Numbered from the stretch's first letter, positions 24,931-36,132 are shown. The stretch is DNA of 47,965 bases from Candidatus Omnitrophota bacterium (GCA_015233495.1 JADFXQ010000009.1:1-47965); one strand, 5' to 3'. Notes: generated from the letters alone by a model not told the origin. Translations and numbers: made by a program.

Positions 24931-27900
24931 GCTTCACCATTTCCACTTCGTTATATTTTGGCAACCCGGTCCCCGCGGGGATCAAATGGCCCACAATCAC
25001 GTTTTCTTTGAGCCCTTGAAGATCGTCCACTTTACCAGAAGAGGAGGCATCTGTCAAGACTCTTGTTGTTTCTTGGAAACTCGCCGCGGAAATAAAACTC
25101 TCCGTCGTGAGCGAGACTTTCGTGATCCCTAATAAAAGCGGCGTCGCGCGCGCCGGTTTCTTTTTCTTTTTCATAACATCGTCGTTGGCTTTTTTAAATG
25201 TCACGCGGCTGATCTGCTGTCCGACGAGAAATTCGGTGTCGCCCGATTCTTCAATCAAAACTTTTTTCAGCATCTGCGAAATAATGAGCTCAATATGCTT
25301 GTCATTGATGCGCACGCCTTGCAGACGATAAACTTCTTGGACTTCGTTTAATAGATATTCCTGCAAAACCTTGTCGCCGCAAACCCGCAAAATATCATGC
25401 GGCACCACCGGTCCGTCCGTCAACTGCTGGCCTGCGAAAACCCGGTCCCCTTTATAAACGTTGGGATGCTTGCCATGCGGGATGGTGTATTCCGCGGTCG
25501 TTCCCGTCGGCGATTTAACAATGATCGTCCGCCGGCCTTTTTTGTCTTCGCCAAATTCGACGACGCCGTCGATCTCGCTGATCACCGCCGGGTCTTTCGG
25601 CCGACGCGCTTCGAACAATTCCGCGACCCGCGGCAAACCGCCGGTGATGTCGCGCGTCTTTTGCGCGCCGCGCGGAATTTTTGCGACGAGGTCGCCGGCG
25701 TTGATGGCCTGTTGATCGCTGACCAAAATATGCGCCCCGATCGGAATCGAGTAGATGCCGACAATCTCTTTTTTCTCGTCGGTAATTATGATCTGCGGAT
25801 GAAATTCCTGTTTATGCTCGACGACCACGCGCTCCGTGACGCCCGTGATCGGATTTTGCTCTTCCTGAACGGTGACCTCATTGATCAAATCTTCCGAATT
25901 GACCGTCCCTTTGACTTCCGTGATGATCGGAATAGTATACGGGTCCCAAGTGACAAAGATAAAATCTTTCTTAACATTGCCGCCGTCGGGGATTTTGATC
26001 ACCGCGCCCTGCGGCAATTGGTAGCGTTCGAATTCCCGTCCGTATTCATTGTTTATGCTGACGGATCCATTGCGGTTTAAAACAATAAATTCATTGCCTT
26101 TTTGAACGACGCGCAACTGATGATAGCGCAAAATTCCTTCGTTCTTCGCTTTGCAAAAGGACTGTTCAATCGACCGGCTCGCCGTGCCGCCGATGTGGAA
26201 CGTCCGCATCGTTAACTGAGTTCCCGGCTCGCCGATACTTTGCGCCGCAATAATCCCCACCGCTTCGCCGATTTCCACCATCCGTTGGGTCGCCAAATTC
26301 CGGCCATAGCATTTAATGCACAAACCCGTTTCCGCCTCGCAAGTCAAAACACTGCGGATCCGCACTTTTTCTATGCCCAGATGTTCAATAAGCTCGGCTT
26401 TTTCTTCGGTGATGAGTTCGCCCGCTTCCACGACGACCTGATCGGTGACAATATCCACAATGCTGTCCAAGGCCACGCGGCCGATAATCCGTTCTTTCAA
26501 ACTGACGACCAATTCATCGCCTTCGATGATCGCCGCGACAGTGATCCCGTTTAGCGTCCCGCAATCATCCACGGTGACGACCATTTCTTGGGCCACGTCC
26601 ACCAACCGGCGCGTCAAATACCCCGCATCCGCGGTTTTTAAGGCCGTGTCCGCCAAACCCTTGCGGGCGCCGTGCGTGGAGATGAAATATTCCAACACGT
26701 TTAACCCTTCCCGGAAGCTGGCCGTGATCGGATTTTCAATAATTTCGCCCGATGGTTTGGCCATCAACCCGCGCATACCCGAAAGCTGGCGCACCTGCAG
26801 ACGCGAACCGCGCGCGCCGGAGTCGGCCATGATGTACACCGGATTAAACGGATGCATTTTCTTAAAAACCAAATCCGAAATCGATTCCGTCGTATGCGTC
26901 CATATATCAATGACTTTGTTCGACCGTTCGCGGCCGGTAATAATCCCTTTGGCGTATTGATCTTCGACTTTCGCGACCTCTTGCCGGGAATTTTTTAAAA
27001 TATCTTTTTTCTCGGGCGGAATCGTTAAATCCGCGATCGAAATTGAGATCCCGGCTAAAGTCGCGTTGATAAATCCGCATTCTTTTAAAGCATCCAACAA
27101 CTGGATAGTCTGCGCCTGGCCAAACCGCTTATAACAATCGGAAATGACTGCGCCGATTTTCTTTTTATCGAGGAGTTCATTGACGTAACCGTAATTAGCC
27201 GGCAAAATTTGATTAAAAATGACCCGGCCCACCGTTGTCTCAATGATGCGGTTCTTCAGCGCTTCCGCCGAACGCTCACCGGTAGTAATCGCCGCGTCCT
27301 CGGTAATGATCAACGAAGGCTTCTCTTCGCCCCAGATCGCGTCATTCAAACGCAGCTTAATGCCCTGATGCAAATCAAGGACGCCGTCGTTGTACGCGAT
27401 GATCACTTCTTCTTTCGTGGCGTAAATCCGGTTATCGTCTTTTTTATCCGGGTCTTCCTTTGAAAGATAATACAATCCCAAAACCATGTCCTGAGACGGT
27501 GAAATAATCGGACGGCCGTCTGCCGGCGAAAATAAATTGTTAACCGAAAGCAATTGCAGCCGGCATTCCATCTGCGCCTCGATTGACAAAGGCACGTGCA
27601 CGGCCATTTGATCGCCGTCGAAATCCGCGTTAAAAGCCGCGCAAACCAAAGGATGTAGTTTAATCGCCTTGCCTTCAATCAACCGCGGATAAAAAGCCTG
27701 AATACTCAAACGATGCAGAGTCGGAGCGCGGTTAAGCATGATCGGATGATCCTTAATAACCTCATCCAGTATATCCCAAACCTCAACCTTGGCCCGTTCT
27801 ACCATGCGCTTCGCGCCTTTGATCGTGTGCACATAACCTTTTTCGCGCAATTTGCGGATAATAAACGGCTCAAACAATTCCAAAGCCATTTTCTTAGGCA

Positions 27901-28993
27901 ACCCGCATTCGTGCAATTGCAAAGTCGGGCCAACGACGATAACCGAACGGCCGGAATAATCAACCCGTTTTCCCAAAAGGTTCATCCGGAACCGGCCCTG
28001 CTTGCCCTTAAGCATATCGGACAGGGATTTCAAAGGCCGGTTTCCCGAGCCCAAAACCGGACGGCCATGCCGGCCATTGTCCAAAAGCGCGTCAACCGCC
28101 TCCTGGAGCATCCGTTTTTCGTTGCGGCAGATGATTTCCGGAGCTTTCAAATCCATCAACTTTTTCAAGCGATTGTTGCGATTGATAACCCGGCGGTATA
28201 AATCATTTAAATCCGATGTGGCAAACCGGCCTCCCTCCAGCGGAACCAGCGGACGCAAGTCCGGCGGGATCACGGGGAGAACTTCTAAAACCATCCATTC
28301 CGGTTTGTTTCCGGAATTTTTAAAATCGTCGACGATTTTAAGCGACTTGGCGATTTTTTTCGCGTTGGTCCCCGTCGGATTGGATTTTTCCAAATCTTTG
28401 CGGAGTTTTTTGCACAAAACATCGAGATCATATTCCTTCAAAAGATCGCGCACCGCTTCCGCGCCGATCTTGGCCTTGAACCCCGTGCCGTATTTAACCA
28501 AGGCATCTTGATATTCGTCTTCCGAGAGAAATTGTTTATGTTTAAGCGGCGTGTCGCCGGGATCAATGACCACATATTCTTCATAATAAATGAGTTTTTC
28601 CAAATCGCGCAACGCGACCTGCAGCAAGGCGGCCAAACGGCTGGGGACCGCTTTGTAAAACCAAATATGCGTGACGGGGCAGGCTAATTCGATATGTCCC
28701 ATCCGTTCCCGCCGGACCGCGGCCCGCGTCACCGTGACGCCGCAACGGTCGCAGGTGATCCCCTTGAATTTGATCCCTTTATATTTTCCGCAATTGCATT
28801 CCCAATCCCGGACCGGTCCAAAAATCTTTTCGCAAAAAAGACCGTCCTTTTCCGGCTTAAGAGTGCGGTAATTCAAAGTTTCCGCCTTGCGTACCGCCCC
28901 ATTTGACCAAGCGCGGATGGTTTCCGGCGAAGCAATGAGAATCGTAATTTTATCTTGCGTGGTGTCCAAGCGTTCTGTTTTCTTCTTTATCAT
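24872..28993 (-). CDS. rpoC: RNA polymerase beta-prime subunit
   Basis: Beta-prime holds the catalytic magnesium. The 1373 residues have the first zinc site C66/C68/C81/C84, the invariant NADFDGDQ at 455-462 with D457, D459 and D461, the second zinc site C811/C885/C892/C895, and the trigger-loop start [11 protein letters not shown] near 926-936. About 170 residues between the trigger-loop halves suggest an SI3-like insertion as in Proteobacteria and PVC bacteria. The last ~20 residues ([11 protein letters not shown], then PDSKTEQE) are non-conserved and overlap rpsL by 59 bases. It begins six bases after rpoB. Confidence 0.98.
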   Translation of the reverse strand: MIKKKTERLDTTQDKITILIASPETIRAWSNGAVRKAETLNYRTLKPEKDGLFCEKIFGPVRDWECNCGKYKGIKFKGITCDRCGVTVTRAAVRRERMGHIELACPVTHIWFYKAVPSRLAALLQVALRDLEKLIYYEEYVVIDPGDTPLKHKQFLSEDEYQDALVKYGTGFKAKIGAEAVRDLLKEYDLDVLCKKLRKDLEKSNPTGTNAKKIAKSLKIVDDFKNSGNKPEWMVLEVLPVIPPDLRPLVPLEGGRFATSDLNDLYRRVINRNNRLKKLMDLKAPEIICRNEKRMLQEAVDALLDNGRHGRPVLGSGNRPLKSLSDMLKGKQGRFRMNLLGKRVDYSGRSVIVVGPTLQLHECGLPKKMALELFEPFIIRKLREKGYVHTIKGAKRMVERAKVEVWDILDEVIKDHPIMLNRAPTLHRLSIQAFYPRLIEGKAIKLHPLVCAAFNADFDGDQMAVHVPLSIEAQMECRLQLLSVNNLFSPADGRPIISPSQDMVLGLYYLSKEDPDKKDDNRIYATKEEVIIAYNDGVLDLHQGIKLRLNDAIWGEEKPSLIITEDAAITTGERSAEALKNRIIETTVGRVIFNQILPANYGYVNELLDKKKIGAVISDCYKRFGQAQTIQLLDALKECGFINATLAGISISIADLTIPPEKKDILKNSRQEVAKVEDQYAKGIITGRERSNKVIDIWTHTTESISDLVFKKMHPFNPVYIMADSGARGSRLQVRQLSGMRGLMAKPSGEIIENPITASFREGLNVLEYFISTHGARKGLADTALKTADAGYLTRRLVDVAQEMVVTVDDCGTLNGITVAAIIEGDELVVSLKERIIGRVALDSIVDIVTDQVVVEAGELITEEKAELIEHLGIEKVRIRSVLTCEAETGLCIKCYGRNLATQRMVEIGEAVGIIAAQSIGEPGTQLTMRTFHIGGTASRSIEQSFCKAKNEGILRYHQLRVVQKGNEFIVLNRNGSVSINNEYGREFERYQLPQGAVIKIPDGGNVKKDFIFVTWDPYTIPIITEVKGTVNSEDLINEVTVQEEQNPITGVTERVVVEHKQEFHPQIIITDEKKEIVGIYSIPIGAHILVSDQQAINAGDLVAKIPRGAQKTRDITGGLPRVAELFEARRPKDPAVISEIDGVVEFGEDKKGRRTIIVKSPTGTTAEYTIPHGKHPNVYKGDRVFAGQQLTDGPVVPHDILRVCGDKVLQEYLLNEVQEVYRLQGVRINDKHIELIISQMLKKVLIEESGDTEFLVGQQISRVTFKKANDDVMKKKKKPARATPLLLGITKVSLTTESFISAASFQETTRVLTDASSSGKVDDLQGLKENVIVGHLIPAGTGLPKYNEVEMVKHADDTTDHSNQPDSKTEQE

Positions 28994-28999
28994 AGCCCG

Positions 29000-31900
29000 T
29001 TATTCTTCTTTGGTTTTGCTATCGGGTTGAATTTTTTCGCCGGTCTCGCCGCCCCTCACCATCTTAATATCGAGACACAGGCCCTGAAGTTCTTTAACGA
29101 GAACGTTGAAAGACTCCGGCGTGCCCGGGGCCAAACTTTGCTGCCCCTTGACAATCGCCTCATACATATCACTGCGGCCCTTGACATCGTCGCTTTTTAC
29201 GGTCAGCATTTCCTGCAGCGTGTAAGCGGCGCCATAGGCCTCCAGCGCCCAGACTTCCATTTCCCCAAAGCGTTGGCCGCCAAAATGCGCCTTGCCGCCT
29301 AAAGGTTGTTGGGTGACGAGCGAATACGGCCCAATAGACCGGGCATGGATTTTTTCGTCCACCAAATGGTTCAATTTCAACATATAAATATAACCGACCG
29401 TGACTTTTTGATCAAACGGCAAGCCCGTGTGGCCGTCGTAAACAAAGGTCTTGCCGTCTTCCGGCAATCCCGATTCCTTTAAAAGCGTTCGGATTTCTTC
29501 TTCGGTGGCGCCGTTAAAAACCTGAGTTTCGACATGAAATCCCAGCGCCCGAGCCGCCCAGCCCAAATGCGTCTCTAAGAGCTGTCCGACGTTCATACGA
29601 GAGGGAACGCCCAGCGGGTTCAAAATAACGTCAACCGGCGTGCCATCCGGCAAAAACGGCATATCTTCCGAAGGTAAAATCCGGGAAATAATCCCTTTGT
29701 TGCCGTGTCGTCCGGCCATTTTATCGCCTTCCTGAACCTTGCGTTTGGTCGCGACATAAACAACCACGCGCTTCAACACGCCCGCGGGAAGCTCATCGCC
29801 GCGTTTGACGCGTTCCACCTCTTGCTCTTCTTCAATAGTCAATTCCGCGATTTTATCATTATAAAAATTCCAAGCCTCATGCTCATCCGTGCCGACTTCA
29901 AAATCGCTCTTTTTCATCTTCGCGACTTTTTTTATGTCAATCCCCAAGAGCTTCGCGATTTTTTTATCCCGCTCATCCGCGGCCAATTGAATTTCTTGTT
30001 TGTAATACGCCCGGATCTTAACCGCTTCCTCTGCCTCTTTCTGTTTGCCGACTTTAGTCTTCCGGCCGCGCTCATTGCGCTGAAAAACTTCCACGTGCAC
30101 GATCACTCCATGAATGCCTGGGGGCAGGGTCATGGAAGTGTCGCGGATATCCGCCGCTTTTTCGCCAAAAATTGCCCGCAGCAAGCGCTCTTCCGGAGAC
30201 AATTCTTTTTCGCTCTTCGGCGTGACTTTGCCAACTAAGATGTCCCCGGCCTTCACTTCCGCGCCGACGCGGACCACGCCATCCTCATTTAAATTGACCA
30301 AAGCCTCTTCGCCGACATTGGGAATATCCCGCGTGATTTCTTCGTTGCCTAAGCGGGTCTCCCGGCATTCGCATTCAAAGCGCTCAATATGGATCGAGGT
30401 GAAAACATCTTCCCGGACCAATTTTTCATTGATGATAATCGCGTCTTCGAAGTTGTACCCCCGCCACGGCATAAAAGCGACGAGGACATTCGCGCCTAAG
30501 GCCAACCGGCCTTGGCTCGTAGCCATCCCGTCGGCAATAATCTTGCCGGTTTGAATTTTTTCCCCTAAGCGCACCAAAGGCCGCTGATGCTGACAGGTGT
30601 TCGCGTTCGTGCGTTGATAAGCCTTTAAGGGATAAACCGTATCGTCCACTACAATCTGATTAGCGTCTACCGCCGTGACCGTGCCCGGTTTGCGGGCCAC
30701 AACCACCACGCCCGAATCCCGCGCCACTTTTTCCTCAATCCCCGTCCCCACCAACGGGACCTGCGGGATCATCAAAGGAACGGCTTGCCGTTGCATATTC
30801 GAGCCCATTAAAGCCCGGTTAGCGTCGTCGTGTTCCAAAAACGGAATCAAGGAAGCGGCAATCGAGACCACCTGCAAAGGGGATACATCCATATATTTAA
30901 CGTCTTTTGGGTCGACTTTCGGAAAGTCCGTGCGATACCGGCAGGTCACGGTCGGTTCCGTGAAACGGCCATGATTGTCGACCGGCGCGTTGTACTGCGC
31001 CACGTTTTCATTTTGATCTTTATCCGCGGTTAAAAATTCCACCTGCTCAGTCACTTTACCTTCAATGACCTTGCGATAGGGCGTTTCAATAAACCCAAAT
31101 TCATTCACCCGCGCGCAATTTGTTAATGAGGAAATCAGACCGATATTCGGGCCTTCCGGCGTCTCAATCGGACAAACCCGGCCGTAATGGGTTGAATGCA
31201 CGTCGCGGACTTCAAACCCCGCCCGTTCCCGCGATAAGCCGCCCGGTCCGAGCGCGCTCAAACGGCGCTTATGGGTCATCTCCGCCAAAGGATTCACCTG
31301 GTCCATAAACTGCGATAACTGACTACGCGCGAAGAAATCCTGAATCTGGTTGGAAAAAAGCCGAGAATTGATTAAATGATGCGCGGTGAGATTTTCAAAA
31401 TTATTCATGACCACCAAACGTTCCTTGATCGAACGCTCCAAACGAGCTAAACCGATGCGCACTTGATTTTGGATCAATTCTCCGACGGTTTTGATGCGGC
31501 GGTTGCCGAGATGGTCGATATCGTCGGTTTCGCCGACCCCATCGCGCAAACGCATTAAATATCGGATTACTTCGACCACGGTGGCTAAGTCCAGGACCTT
31601 ATTGTCCAAAGGCACCTGCATCCCCAACTTGCGGTTGATGATATGCCGGCCAACCCGGCTCAAATCATAACGTTTCGGGTCATAAAAAAGCCGGAAAAAC
31701 AAGGCGTCCGCGACTTCCACCGTCGCCGGTTCCGTCGGACGCATCTTGCGGTAAAGATCCAATAACGCCTCTTCCTTGGTCTTGGTGTGATCTTTTTCCA
31801 GAGTGGGTTTCAGTTTTTCAAAATCATTGCCAAACAGAGCGGCCATGTCCGCTTCATTCGAAAGACCCATGATGCGCAAAATCTGAGTGGCCGGAAAATT

Positions 31901-32464
31901 ACGACGACGGTCAATATACGCTAAAAACACATTATTCAAATCATGCTTGATTTCAAACCAGGCGCCGCGCGACGGGATAATCCGGCCGTGATAAATGCTT
32001 TTTCCGGTAGGATGAAGTTCCTCTTCAAAGGAAACTCCTGGCGGACGCTGAATCTGAGAAACCACGACCCGCTCATCGCCGTTGATAATGAATGTCCCGG
32101 TGTCGGTCATCAGGGGAAAATCGCCAAAATAAACTTCCTGCTCTTTAATGTCCACCGGCGTAATGAGACGCAGTTTCACTTTCAGCGGTGCGGCAAAATT
32201 CATGCCGCGGCGTTTACATTCCGACGGAGCGTATTTTTCCTTGCCTAAAGAATAATTAATATATTCCAGCCGGATTTGCCCGTCATAACTCTCAAGCGGA
32301 AAAACCTCGCGGAAGACCTCTTCCAACCCGCGGTCTGCCCGTTTATCCGGGGCCGCGTCGTATTGTAAAAAATCCTCATACGCTTTCACTTGAAGATCTA
32401 ACAGATGCGGAAGATCAAAATCGCGTATTGTCTTAGCGAAATTGCGAATGTTTATTTTTTCCAT
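29000..32464 (-). CDS. rpoB: RNA polymerase beta subunit
   Basis: Beta is the other half of the polymerase active-site cleft. I start at MEKINIRNFAKTIRDFDLPHLL, which has GAAGG just upstream; the 17 earlier residues of the frame are spacer. This gives 1154 residues. The rifampicin region at about 380-410 reads SQLSQFMDQVNPLAEMTHKRRLSALGPGG and keeps the Gln, Asp, His and Ser that give sensitivity when present. The GHKEDA-type end motifs (GGKAHFGGQRFGEMEVWALEAYGAAYTL) are intact. Confidence 0.98.
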   Translation of the reverse strand: MEKINIRNFAKTIRDFDLPHLLDLQVKAYEDFLQYDAAPDKRADRGLEEVFREVFPLESYDGQIRLEYINYSLGKEKYAPSECKRRGMNFAAPLKVKLRLITPVDIKEQEVYFGDFPLMTDTGTFIINGDERVVVSQIQRPPGVSFEEELHPTGKSIYHGRIIPSRGAWFEIKHDLNNVFLAYIDRRRNFPATQILRIMGLSNEADMAALFGNDFEKLKPTLEKDHTKTKEEALLDLYRKMRPTEPATVEVADALFFRLFYDPKRYDLSRVGRHIINRKLGMQVPLDNKVLDLATVVEVIRYLMRLRDGVGETDDIDHLGNRRIKTVGELIQNQVRIGLARLERSIKERLVVMNNFENLTAHHLINSRLFSNQIQDFFARSQLSQFMDQVNPLAEMTHKRRLSALGPGGLSRERAGFEVRDVHSTHYGRVCPIETPEGPNIGLISSLTNCARVNEFGFIETPYRKVIEGKVTEQVEFLTADKDQNENVAQYNAPVDNHGRFTEPTVTCRYRTDFPKVDPKDVKYMDVSPLQVVSIAASLIPFLEHDDANRALMGSNMQRQAVPLMIPQVPLVGTGIEEKVARDSGVVVVARKPGTVTAVDANQIVVDDTVYPLKAYQRTNANTCQHQRPLVRLGEKIQTGKIIADGMATSQGRLALGANVLVAFMPWRGYNFEDAIIINEKLVREDVFTSIHIERFECECRETRLGNEEITRDIPNVGEEALVNLNEDGVVRVGAEVKAGDILVGKVTPKSEKELSPEERLLRAIFGEKAADIRDTSMTLPPGIHGVIVHVEVFQRNERGRKTKVGKQKEAEEAVKIRAYYKQEIQLAADERDKKIAKLLGIDIKKVAKMKKSDFEVGTDEHEAWNFYNDKIAELTIEEEQEVERVKRGDELPAGVLKRVVVYVATKRKVQEGDKMAGRHGNKGIISRILPSEDMPFLPDGTPVDVILNPLGVPSRMNVGQLLETHLGWAARALGFHVETQVFNGATEEEIRTLLKESGLPEDGKTFVYDGHTGLPFDQKVTVGYIYMLKLNHLVDEKIHARSIGPYSLVTQQPLGGKAHFGGQRFGEMEVWALEAYGAAYTLQEMLTVKSDDVKGRSDMYEAIVKGQQSLAPGTPESFNVLVKELQGLCLDIKMVRGGETGEKIQPDSKTKEE

Positions 32465-32574
32465 AGCGCCTTCGGTGGGATTTCCCAATCTCGGGTTATG
32501 GCGTCTGTAGCCCAACAGAGCCGGTCAAATTTAGGTCAACCACGGCGAGCCGATTCGCCCGTCGATCATAACAA

Positions 32575-32982
32575 TTATTTCAACTCGACTTTAGCGCCCG
32601 CCGCTTCCAATTTCTTCTTAATTTCTTCCGCTTCCGCTTTCGCCACGGATTCTTTAAGCGTCTTCGGAGCGCCTTCGACTAAGTCTTTCGCTTCTTTCAA
32701 ACCTAAATTTGTAATCGCGCGCACTTCCTTAATAACCGCGATCTTATTCGCGCCGGCATTGGCGAGAATGACGTTAAATTCGGTTTTTTCTTCCGCCGCC
32801 GGAGCCGCTGCCGCCGCGCCCGCCGCAGGCATCATCATGCCCATGGGCATGCCAGCTGCCGCCTTGATCCCGAACTTGTCTTCTAAAGCTTTGACCAATT
32901 CGGACAATTCCAACGCGGTCAAACCTTCAATCGACTTGACTAAGTCTTGAAGTTTTGCCGAAAGTTCTGTATTTTCTGACAT
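32575..32982 (-). CDS. rplL: 50S ribosomal protein bL12 (L7/L12)
   Basis: bL12 forms the flexible stalk that recruits translational GTPases. The 135 residues have an N-terminal dimerisation domain ([25 protein letters not shown]), an Ala/Met/Gly hinge and the C-terminal domain ([43 protein letters not shown]). Only 110 bases separate it from rpoB. Confidence 0.97.
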   Translation of the reverse strand: MSENTELSAKLQDLVKSIEGLTALELSELVKALEDKFGIKAAAGMPMGMMMPAAGAAAAAPAAEEKTEFNVILANAGANKIAVIKEVRAITNLGLKEAKDLVEGAPKTLKESVAKAEAEEIKKKLEAAGAKVELK

Positions 32983-32983
32983 T

Positions 32984-33511
32984 TTAACTCCCTCCCTTTT
33001 TTTCGCTCAATTGTTTCAAGATCGATAATAAATCCCGCGTCTTGGCGTTTAAAGCGCCGGCCAAACGGGACAACGGCGCCTGAATCGTCCCTAAAAGTTG
33101 ACTCAGCAACACTTCCCGCGGCGGTAATTCGGACAGCCGCTTCACATCTTCCTTAACGAGGACTTTCCCTTCGAGAAGACCGCCTTGAACCTTAACGCTT
33201 TCAGAGTCTTTTTCAAACTGAATTAAAATTTTGGAAACGGCGACGGAATCACCGTTCGTCTGCACGAAAGCGGTTTGATTGCTGATCCGGTCCGCTAATT
33301 TTTCATATCCCATTTCCCGCAAAGCCAAAGCCGCGATCGTATTCTTGGACACGAAAACATCCGCCCCGCTGCGTTTTAAAACCTTACGCAGATCGGTTAA
33401 TTTCTTCGTGGAAAGTTTAGTGTAGTTGAGCACAAAAACCGTTTTGTAATCTAAGCCGCGTTTGACGCGGTTCACGAGAAAATCCCGAAATATTTGTCCG
33501 ACTCTTTTCAT
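32984..33511 (-). CDS. rplJ: 50S ribosomal protein uL10
   Basis: uL10 anchors bL12 dimers to the ribosome. The 175 residues show [40 protein letters not shown] and a C-terminal helix that binds bL12. It overlaps rplA by four bases, so there is no room for the long L10-binding leader known from E. coli. Confidence 0.95.
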   Translation of the reverse strand: MKRVGQIFRDFLVNRVKRGLDYKTVFVLNYTKLSTKKLTDLRKVLKRSGADVFVSKNTIAALALREMGYEKLADRISNQTAFVQTNGDSVAVSKILIQFEKDSESVKVQGGLLEGKVLVKEDVKRLSELPPREVLLSQLLGTIQAPLSRLAGALNAKTRDLLSILKQLSEKKGGS

Positions 33512-34188
33512 GCGTTCACCTTTAGCCCCGGCCCCATAGTGGTTGATATGGAAAACGATTTAATAAACGCCCCTTTCACCGAAGCCGGCTTGGCGTTGTT
33601 GATCGCGTCCAAGACGACTTGGGCGTTATCTAAAATTTTTTCTTTCGGAAACGACCGTTTTCCGATACCGACATGTATGCCGCCTTGTTTATCGGCCTTG
33701 AATTCAATTTTACCCGCCTTGACTTCCCGAATGGCTTTTTCAATATCCGTAGTCACTGTCCCCGCCTTCGGCGTGGGCATCAGGCCCCGCGGCCCGAGTA
33801 TTTTGCCCAATTTGCTCAAATCGCGCATCATGTCCGGCGAAGCCACTACCACGTCAAAATCCATGAATCCCTGTTCAACCTTGGCAATCAATTCATTCGC
33901 GCCCACATAATCAGCGCCAACCTCTCTCGCCTTCTGCTCCATTTCCCCCTTACAGAACACTGCCACGCGGACCGCCTTACCCAAACCATGCGGCAACCCA
34001 ACCGTGCCGCGCACCACTTGGTCGGTAGCCTTGGCATTAATGCGTAAAGCAAAATGCATTTCCACGGTTTCATCAAATTTGGTTTTCGGAAATTTTTCAA
34101 TCATGGCGATCGCCTCGGCCAGAGTGTAGGTTTTTTCCGGAGGCAATTGCTCTAACGCCGCTTTATTTCTTTTGCTTAATCTTGCCAT
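33508..34188 (-). CDS. rplA: 50S ribosomal protein uL1
   Basis: uL1 forms the mobile L1 stalk by the E site and autoregulates the L11 operon in many bacteria. The 226 residues include FDETVEMHFALRINAKATDQVVRGTVGLPHG and the signature LGKILGPRGLMPTPKAGTV. It is separated from rplK by a 108-base spacer with an inverted repeat. Confidence 0.97.
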   Translation of the reverse strand: MARLSKRNKAALEQLPPEKTYTLAEAIAMIEKFPKTKFDETVEMHFALRINAKATDQVVRGTVGLPHGLGKAVRVAVFCKGEMEQKAREVGADYVGANELIAKVEQGFMDFDVVVASPDMMRDLSKLGKILGPRGLMPTPKAGTVTTDIEKAIREVKAGKIEFKADKQGGIHVGIGKRSFPKEKILDNAQVVLDAINNAKPASVKGAFIKSFSISTTMGPGLKVNA

Positions 34189-34204
34189 ATCTTCTCTTTC
34201 TTAT

Positions 34205-34291
34205 GGTATACGGTATACACGATACGGGATACGGTGCCATTTTTTACTGTATGGCATAAAAATCATTTAATGCTATTGCTTGCCGTATACC
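34205..34291. repeat. Inverted repeat with GTATACG words between rplK and rplA
   Basis: GGTATACGG (34205-34213) pairs exactly with CCGTATACC (34283-34291). The left side adds GTATACACG and GATACGGGATACGG words. An inner pair TGCCAT/ATGGCA (34235-34240 with 34251-34256) encloses a T-rich loop. It fills the rplK-rplA spacer. Confidence 0.6.
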
Positions 34292-34296
34292 GCATA

Positions 34297-34722
34297 CTAA
34301 TCAACTATCTCAATCCCCATACTGCGGGCTGTCCCCGCGATACAAAGCATCGCCTGGGTTAATTTTTCCGTGTTCAAATCTTCCGTCTTGGTTTTAGCGA
34401 TTTCTTCCAATTGTTTCCGGGTGATCTTGCCGATTTTTTCTTTACCCGCCAAGCCGGAAGCTTTCGCCAAATTAGCCGCTTTTTTGATGAGCACCGAAGT
34501 CGGCGGCGTCTTAATAATAAAATCAAAAGATTTGTCTTTATAAACGCTGATGACCGCCGGCAAAATCAAACCTTCCCGGCCTTTCGTCTTTTCATTAAAA
34601 GACTTGCAAAACATCATGATATTGACGCCATGCTGACCCAAAGCGGGACCTACCGGCGGCGCCGGATTGGCCTGACCAGCAGGCACATAAAGCTTAATTT
34701 TCGCTACGACTTCTTTAGCCAT
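34297..34722 (-). CDS. rplK: 50S ribosomal protein uL11
   Basis: uL11 is part of the GTPase-associated centre and is needed for RelA activation. From [32 protein letters not shown] it is 141 residues, the family standard, ending [12 protein letters not shown]. The 22 earlier residues of the open frame are the nusG end read in another frame. It starts one base after nusG. Confidence 0.97.
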   Translation of the reverse strand: MAKEVVAKIKLYVPAGQANPAPPVGPALGQHGVNIMMFCKSFNEKTKGREGLILPAVISVYKDKSFDFIIKTPPTSVLIKKAANLAKASGLAGKEKIGKITRKQLEEIAKTKTEDLNTEKLTQAMLCIAGTARSMGIEIVD

Positions 34723-34723
34723 A

Positions 34724-35257
34724 TTAAATTTTTTCCACTTGCCAATATTCCAGTTCAACCAGAGTGGCCCGTCCAAAAATCGAGACACTCACTTTTAATT
34801 TGCCGCGATCCGGATAAACTTCCGTCACCGCGCCTGTAAAATTCGCGAACGGCCCTTGCGAAATCCTTATAGACTCGCCGATTTCAAAAATGATTTTCGG
34901 CATGGGCTTGGTTTCCGTGTCTTCCTTACGTTGGACAATCGACTTGACTTCTTCTTCGGAAATCGGCGTGGGACGGCGTCCCGGGCCGATAAAATTCGTG
35001 ATGCCCGGCGTGGATTTCACCAGATACCAGCTGTCTTTATTCATGTCCATTTTGATGAGAATATATCCCGGAAAGAATTTGCGTTCTGTGATCCGCTTTT
35101 TACCGCCGCGAACTTCCGAAACCTGCTCGGTGGGGACGACAACGGCTTCAATAAACTCTTTCAGCGCGGTCGTTTGCATACGGCTTTCTAATCCAGCTTT
35201 CGCCTTTTCTTCAGAACCCGTCTGTGTATGAACCACGTACCACTTTTTTTCGCTCAT
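34724..35257 (-). CDS. nusG: Transcription termination/antitermination factor NusG
   Basis: NusG increases polymerase processivity and links it to Rho and the ribosome. The 177 residues have the NGN domain ([29 protein letters not shown]-type [26 protein letters not shown]) and the C-terminal KOW domain ([45 protein letters not shown]). I use the second Met (MSEKKW); two residues earlier is also possible. Confidence 0.97.
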   Translation of the reverse strand: MSEKKWYVVHTQTGSEEKAKAGLESRMQTTALKEFIEAVVVPTEQVSEVRGGKKRITERKFFPGYILIKMDMNKDSWYLVKSTPGITNFIGPGRRPTPISEEEVKSIVQRKEDTETKPMPKIIFEIGESIRISQGPFANFTGAVTEVYPDRGKLKVSVSIFGRATLVELEYWQVEKI

Positions 35258-35267
35258 AACCAAAAAC

Positions 35268-35453
35268 CTACCTAATAAAAATACTCACGAATTTTGAAAG
35301 AGCGGCATCCACAAAAAAGATAAAAACGCCCAAAAACGCCGAACTGATGATCACGACATAGGTAGAATCCATCAGCTCCTGACGGGTCGACCAAGAGACC
35401 TTCTTCAGTTCCGCAGAAACTTCTGAAAAAAATTTTTTAATTTTTCCGAACAT
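35268..35453 (-). CDS. secE: Preprotein translocase subunit SecE
   Basis: SecE clamps SecY in the inner membrane. The 61 residues are the short, single-helix form: an amphipathic start (KKFFSEVSAELKKVSWSTRQEL) and one membrane helix (TYVVIISSAFLGVFIFFVDAAL). It lies between tRNA-Trp and nusG, its classical place. Confidence 0.95.
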   Translation of the reverse strand: MFGKIKKFFSEVSAELKKVSWSTRQELMDSTYVVIISSAFLGVFIFFVDAALSKFVSIFIR

Positions 35454-35462
35454 ATTTTTACG

Positions 35463-35536
<74 letters not shown>

Positions 35537-35554
35537 ACACATCCGCTGATAAAT

Positions 35555-35674
35555 AAGACACATGACACAAGACAAGTCGGGAACTTATTATTGATAGTTT
35601 GTCTTGCTTGCTTAAGTTCCCTATTTCAAATAAGACGTTCAACCAGAACACTTGTGTCTTGTGTCTTGTGTCTT
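35555..35674. repeat. Word-repeat inverted element between tRNA-Trp and rpmG
   Basis: The ends 35555-35574 and 35655-35674 are inverted copies at 19 of 20 positions, built from GACACAAG/GACACATG words. An inner pair GGGAACTTA (35579-35587) with TAAGTTCCC (35613-35621) is exact. The layout and several inner words (TTGTCTTGC, GTTC) recall the element at 8464-8591. It fills most of the gap between rpmG and tRNA-Trp. Confidence 0.78.
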
Positions 35675-35688
35675 TTTGTGGCTTTACG

Positions 35689-35841
35689 TTATTTCTTCGT
35701 TTCCTTGTGAGGTGAATGCTTCCGACAGAAACGACAGTATTTCTTAAGCTCAATCCGTTCCGGCTTTTTCTTTTTATCTTTGGTGGAGCTGTAATTGATT
35801 CGCTCGCACTCTAAACACTGAAATTGAATTGGTTCACGCAT
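35689..35841 (-). CDS. rpmG: 50S ribosomal protein bL33
   Basis: This 50-residue protein reads MREPIQFQCLECERINYSST and ends KYCRFCRKHSPHKETKK. Its CxxC pairs (C9/C12 and C36/C39) make it the zinc-binding form. It lies between tRNA-Thr and tRNA-Trp at the head of the beta block. It is too short to be found by length-based gene calls. Confidence 0.96.
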   Translation of the reverse strand: MREPIQFQCLECERINYSSTKDKKKKPERIELKKYCRFCRKHSPHKETKK

Positions 35842-35947
35842 AACTTCACTCTTTAACAAATTGCAGATCGAAAATAATGAATTAAGAAATCCCGCTCCCT
35901 GCGGATATCATTTTCTTTTACCGCCGCGAACACTGGCAAGGTTGATA

Positions 35948-36020
35948 AGCCCCCGACCGGGATTGAACCGGAGACCTCATCCTTACCAAGGATGTGCTCT
36001 ACCAACTGAGCTACAGGGGC
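35948..36020 (-). tRNA. trnT: tRNA-Thr (GGT)
   Basis: The 73-base cloverleaf has acceptor GCCCCTG/CGGGGGC (one G-T pair), D-arm GCTC/GAGC, anticodon stem CATCC/GGATG with loop TTGGTAA (anticodon GGT), variable loop AGGTC, T-loop TTCAATC and discriminator T, as expected for Thr. The outermost T-stem pair is T against T rather than a Watson-Crick pair. The CCA end is not encoded. It is the first gene behind a strong promoter. Confidence 0.95.
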
Positions 36021-36038
36021 GGTAAATAGAATTAGTAA

Positions 36039-36066
36039 AGTATAACCTTAAACTTTTATTTGTCAA
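36039..36066 (-). promoter_or_regulatory. Strong sigma-70 type promoter for tRNA-Thr and the beta block
   Basis: On the minus strand, consensus -35 TTGACA (36066-36061), a 16-base spacer and -10 TATACT (36044-36039) lie about 19 bases before the tRNA-Thr 5' end. This is one of the two best promoter matches in the window and probably feeds rpmG, tRNA-Trp, secE, nusG and onward. Confidence 0.8.
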
Positions 36067-36105
36067 GGGAATTTGAATGGAAAATTTTTAAAAATTTTTA
36101 AATTA

Positions 36106-36132
36106 CAAATGACAAAATCCAAATGACAAAAT
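36106..36132. repeat. Tandem 13-base words upstream of tRNA-Thr
   Basis: CAAATGACAAAAT occurs at 36106-36118 and again, exactly, at 36120-36132. The same TGACAAA word makes up the ends of the inverted element at 4875-5021. No inverted partner is seen here, so this could be a half element. It lies between tyrS and the tRNA-Thr promoter. Confidence 0.6.
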
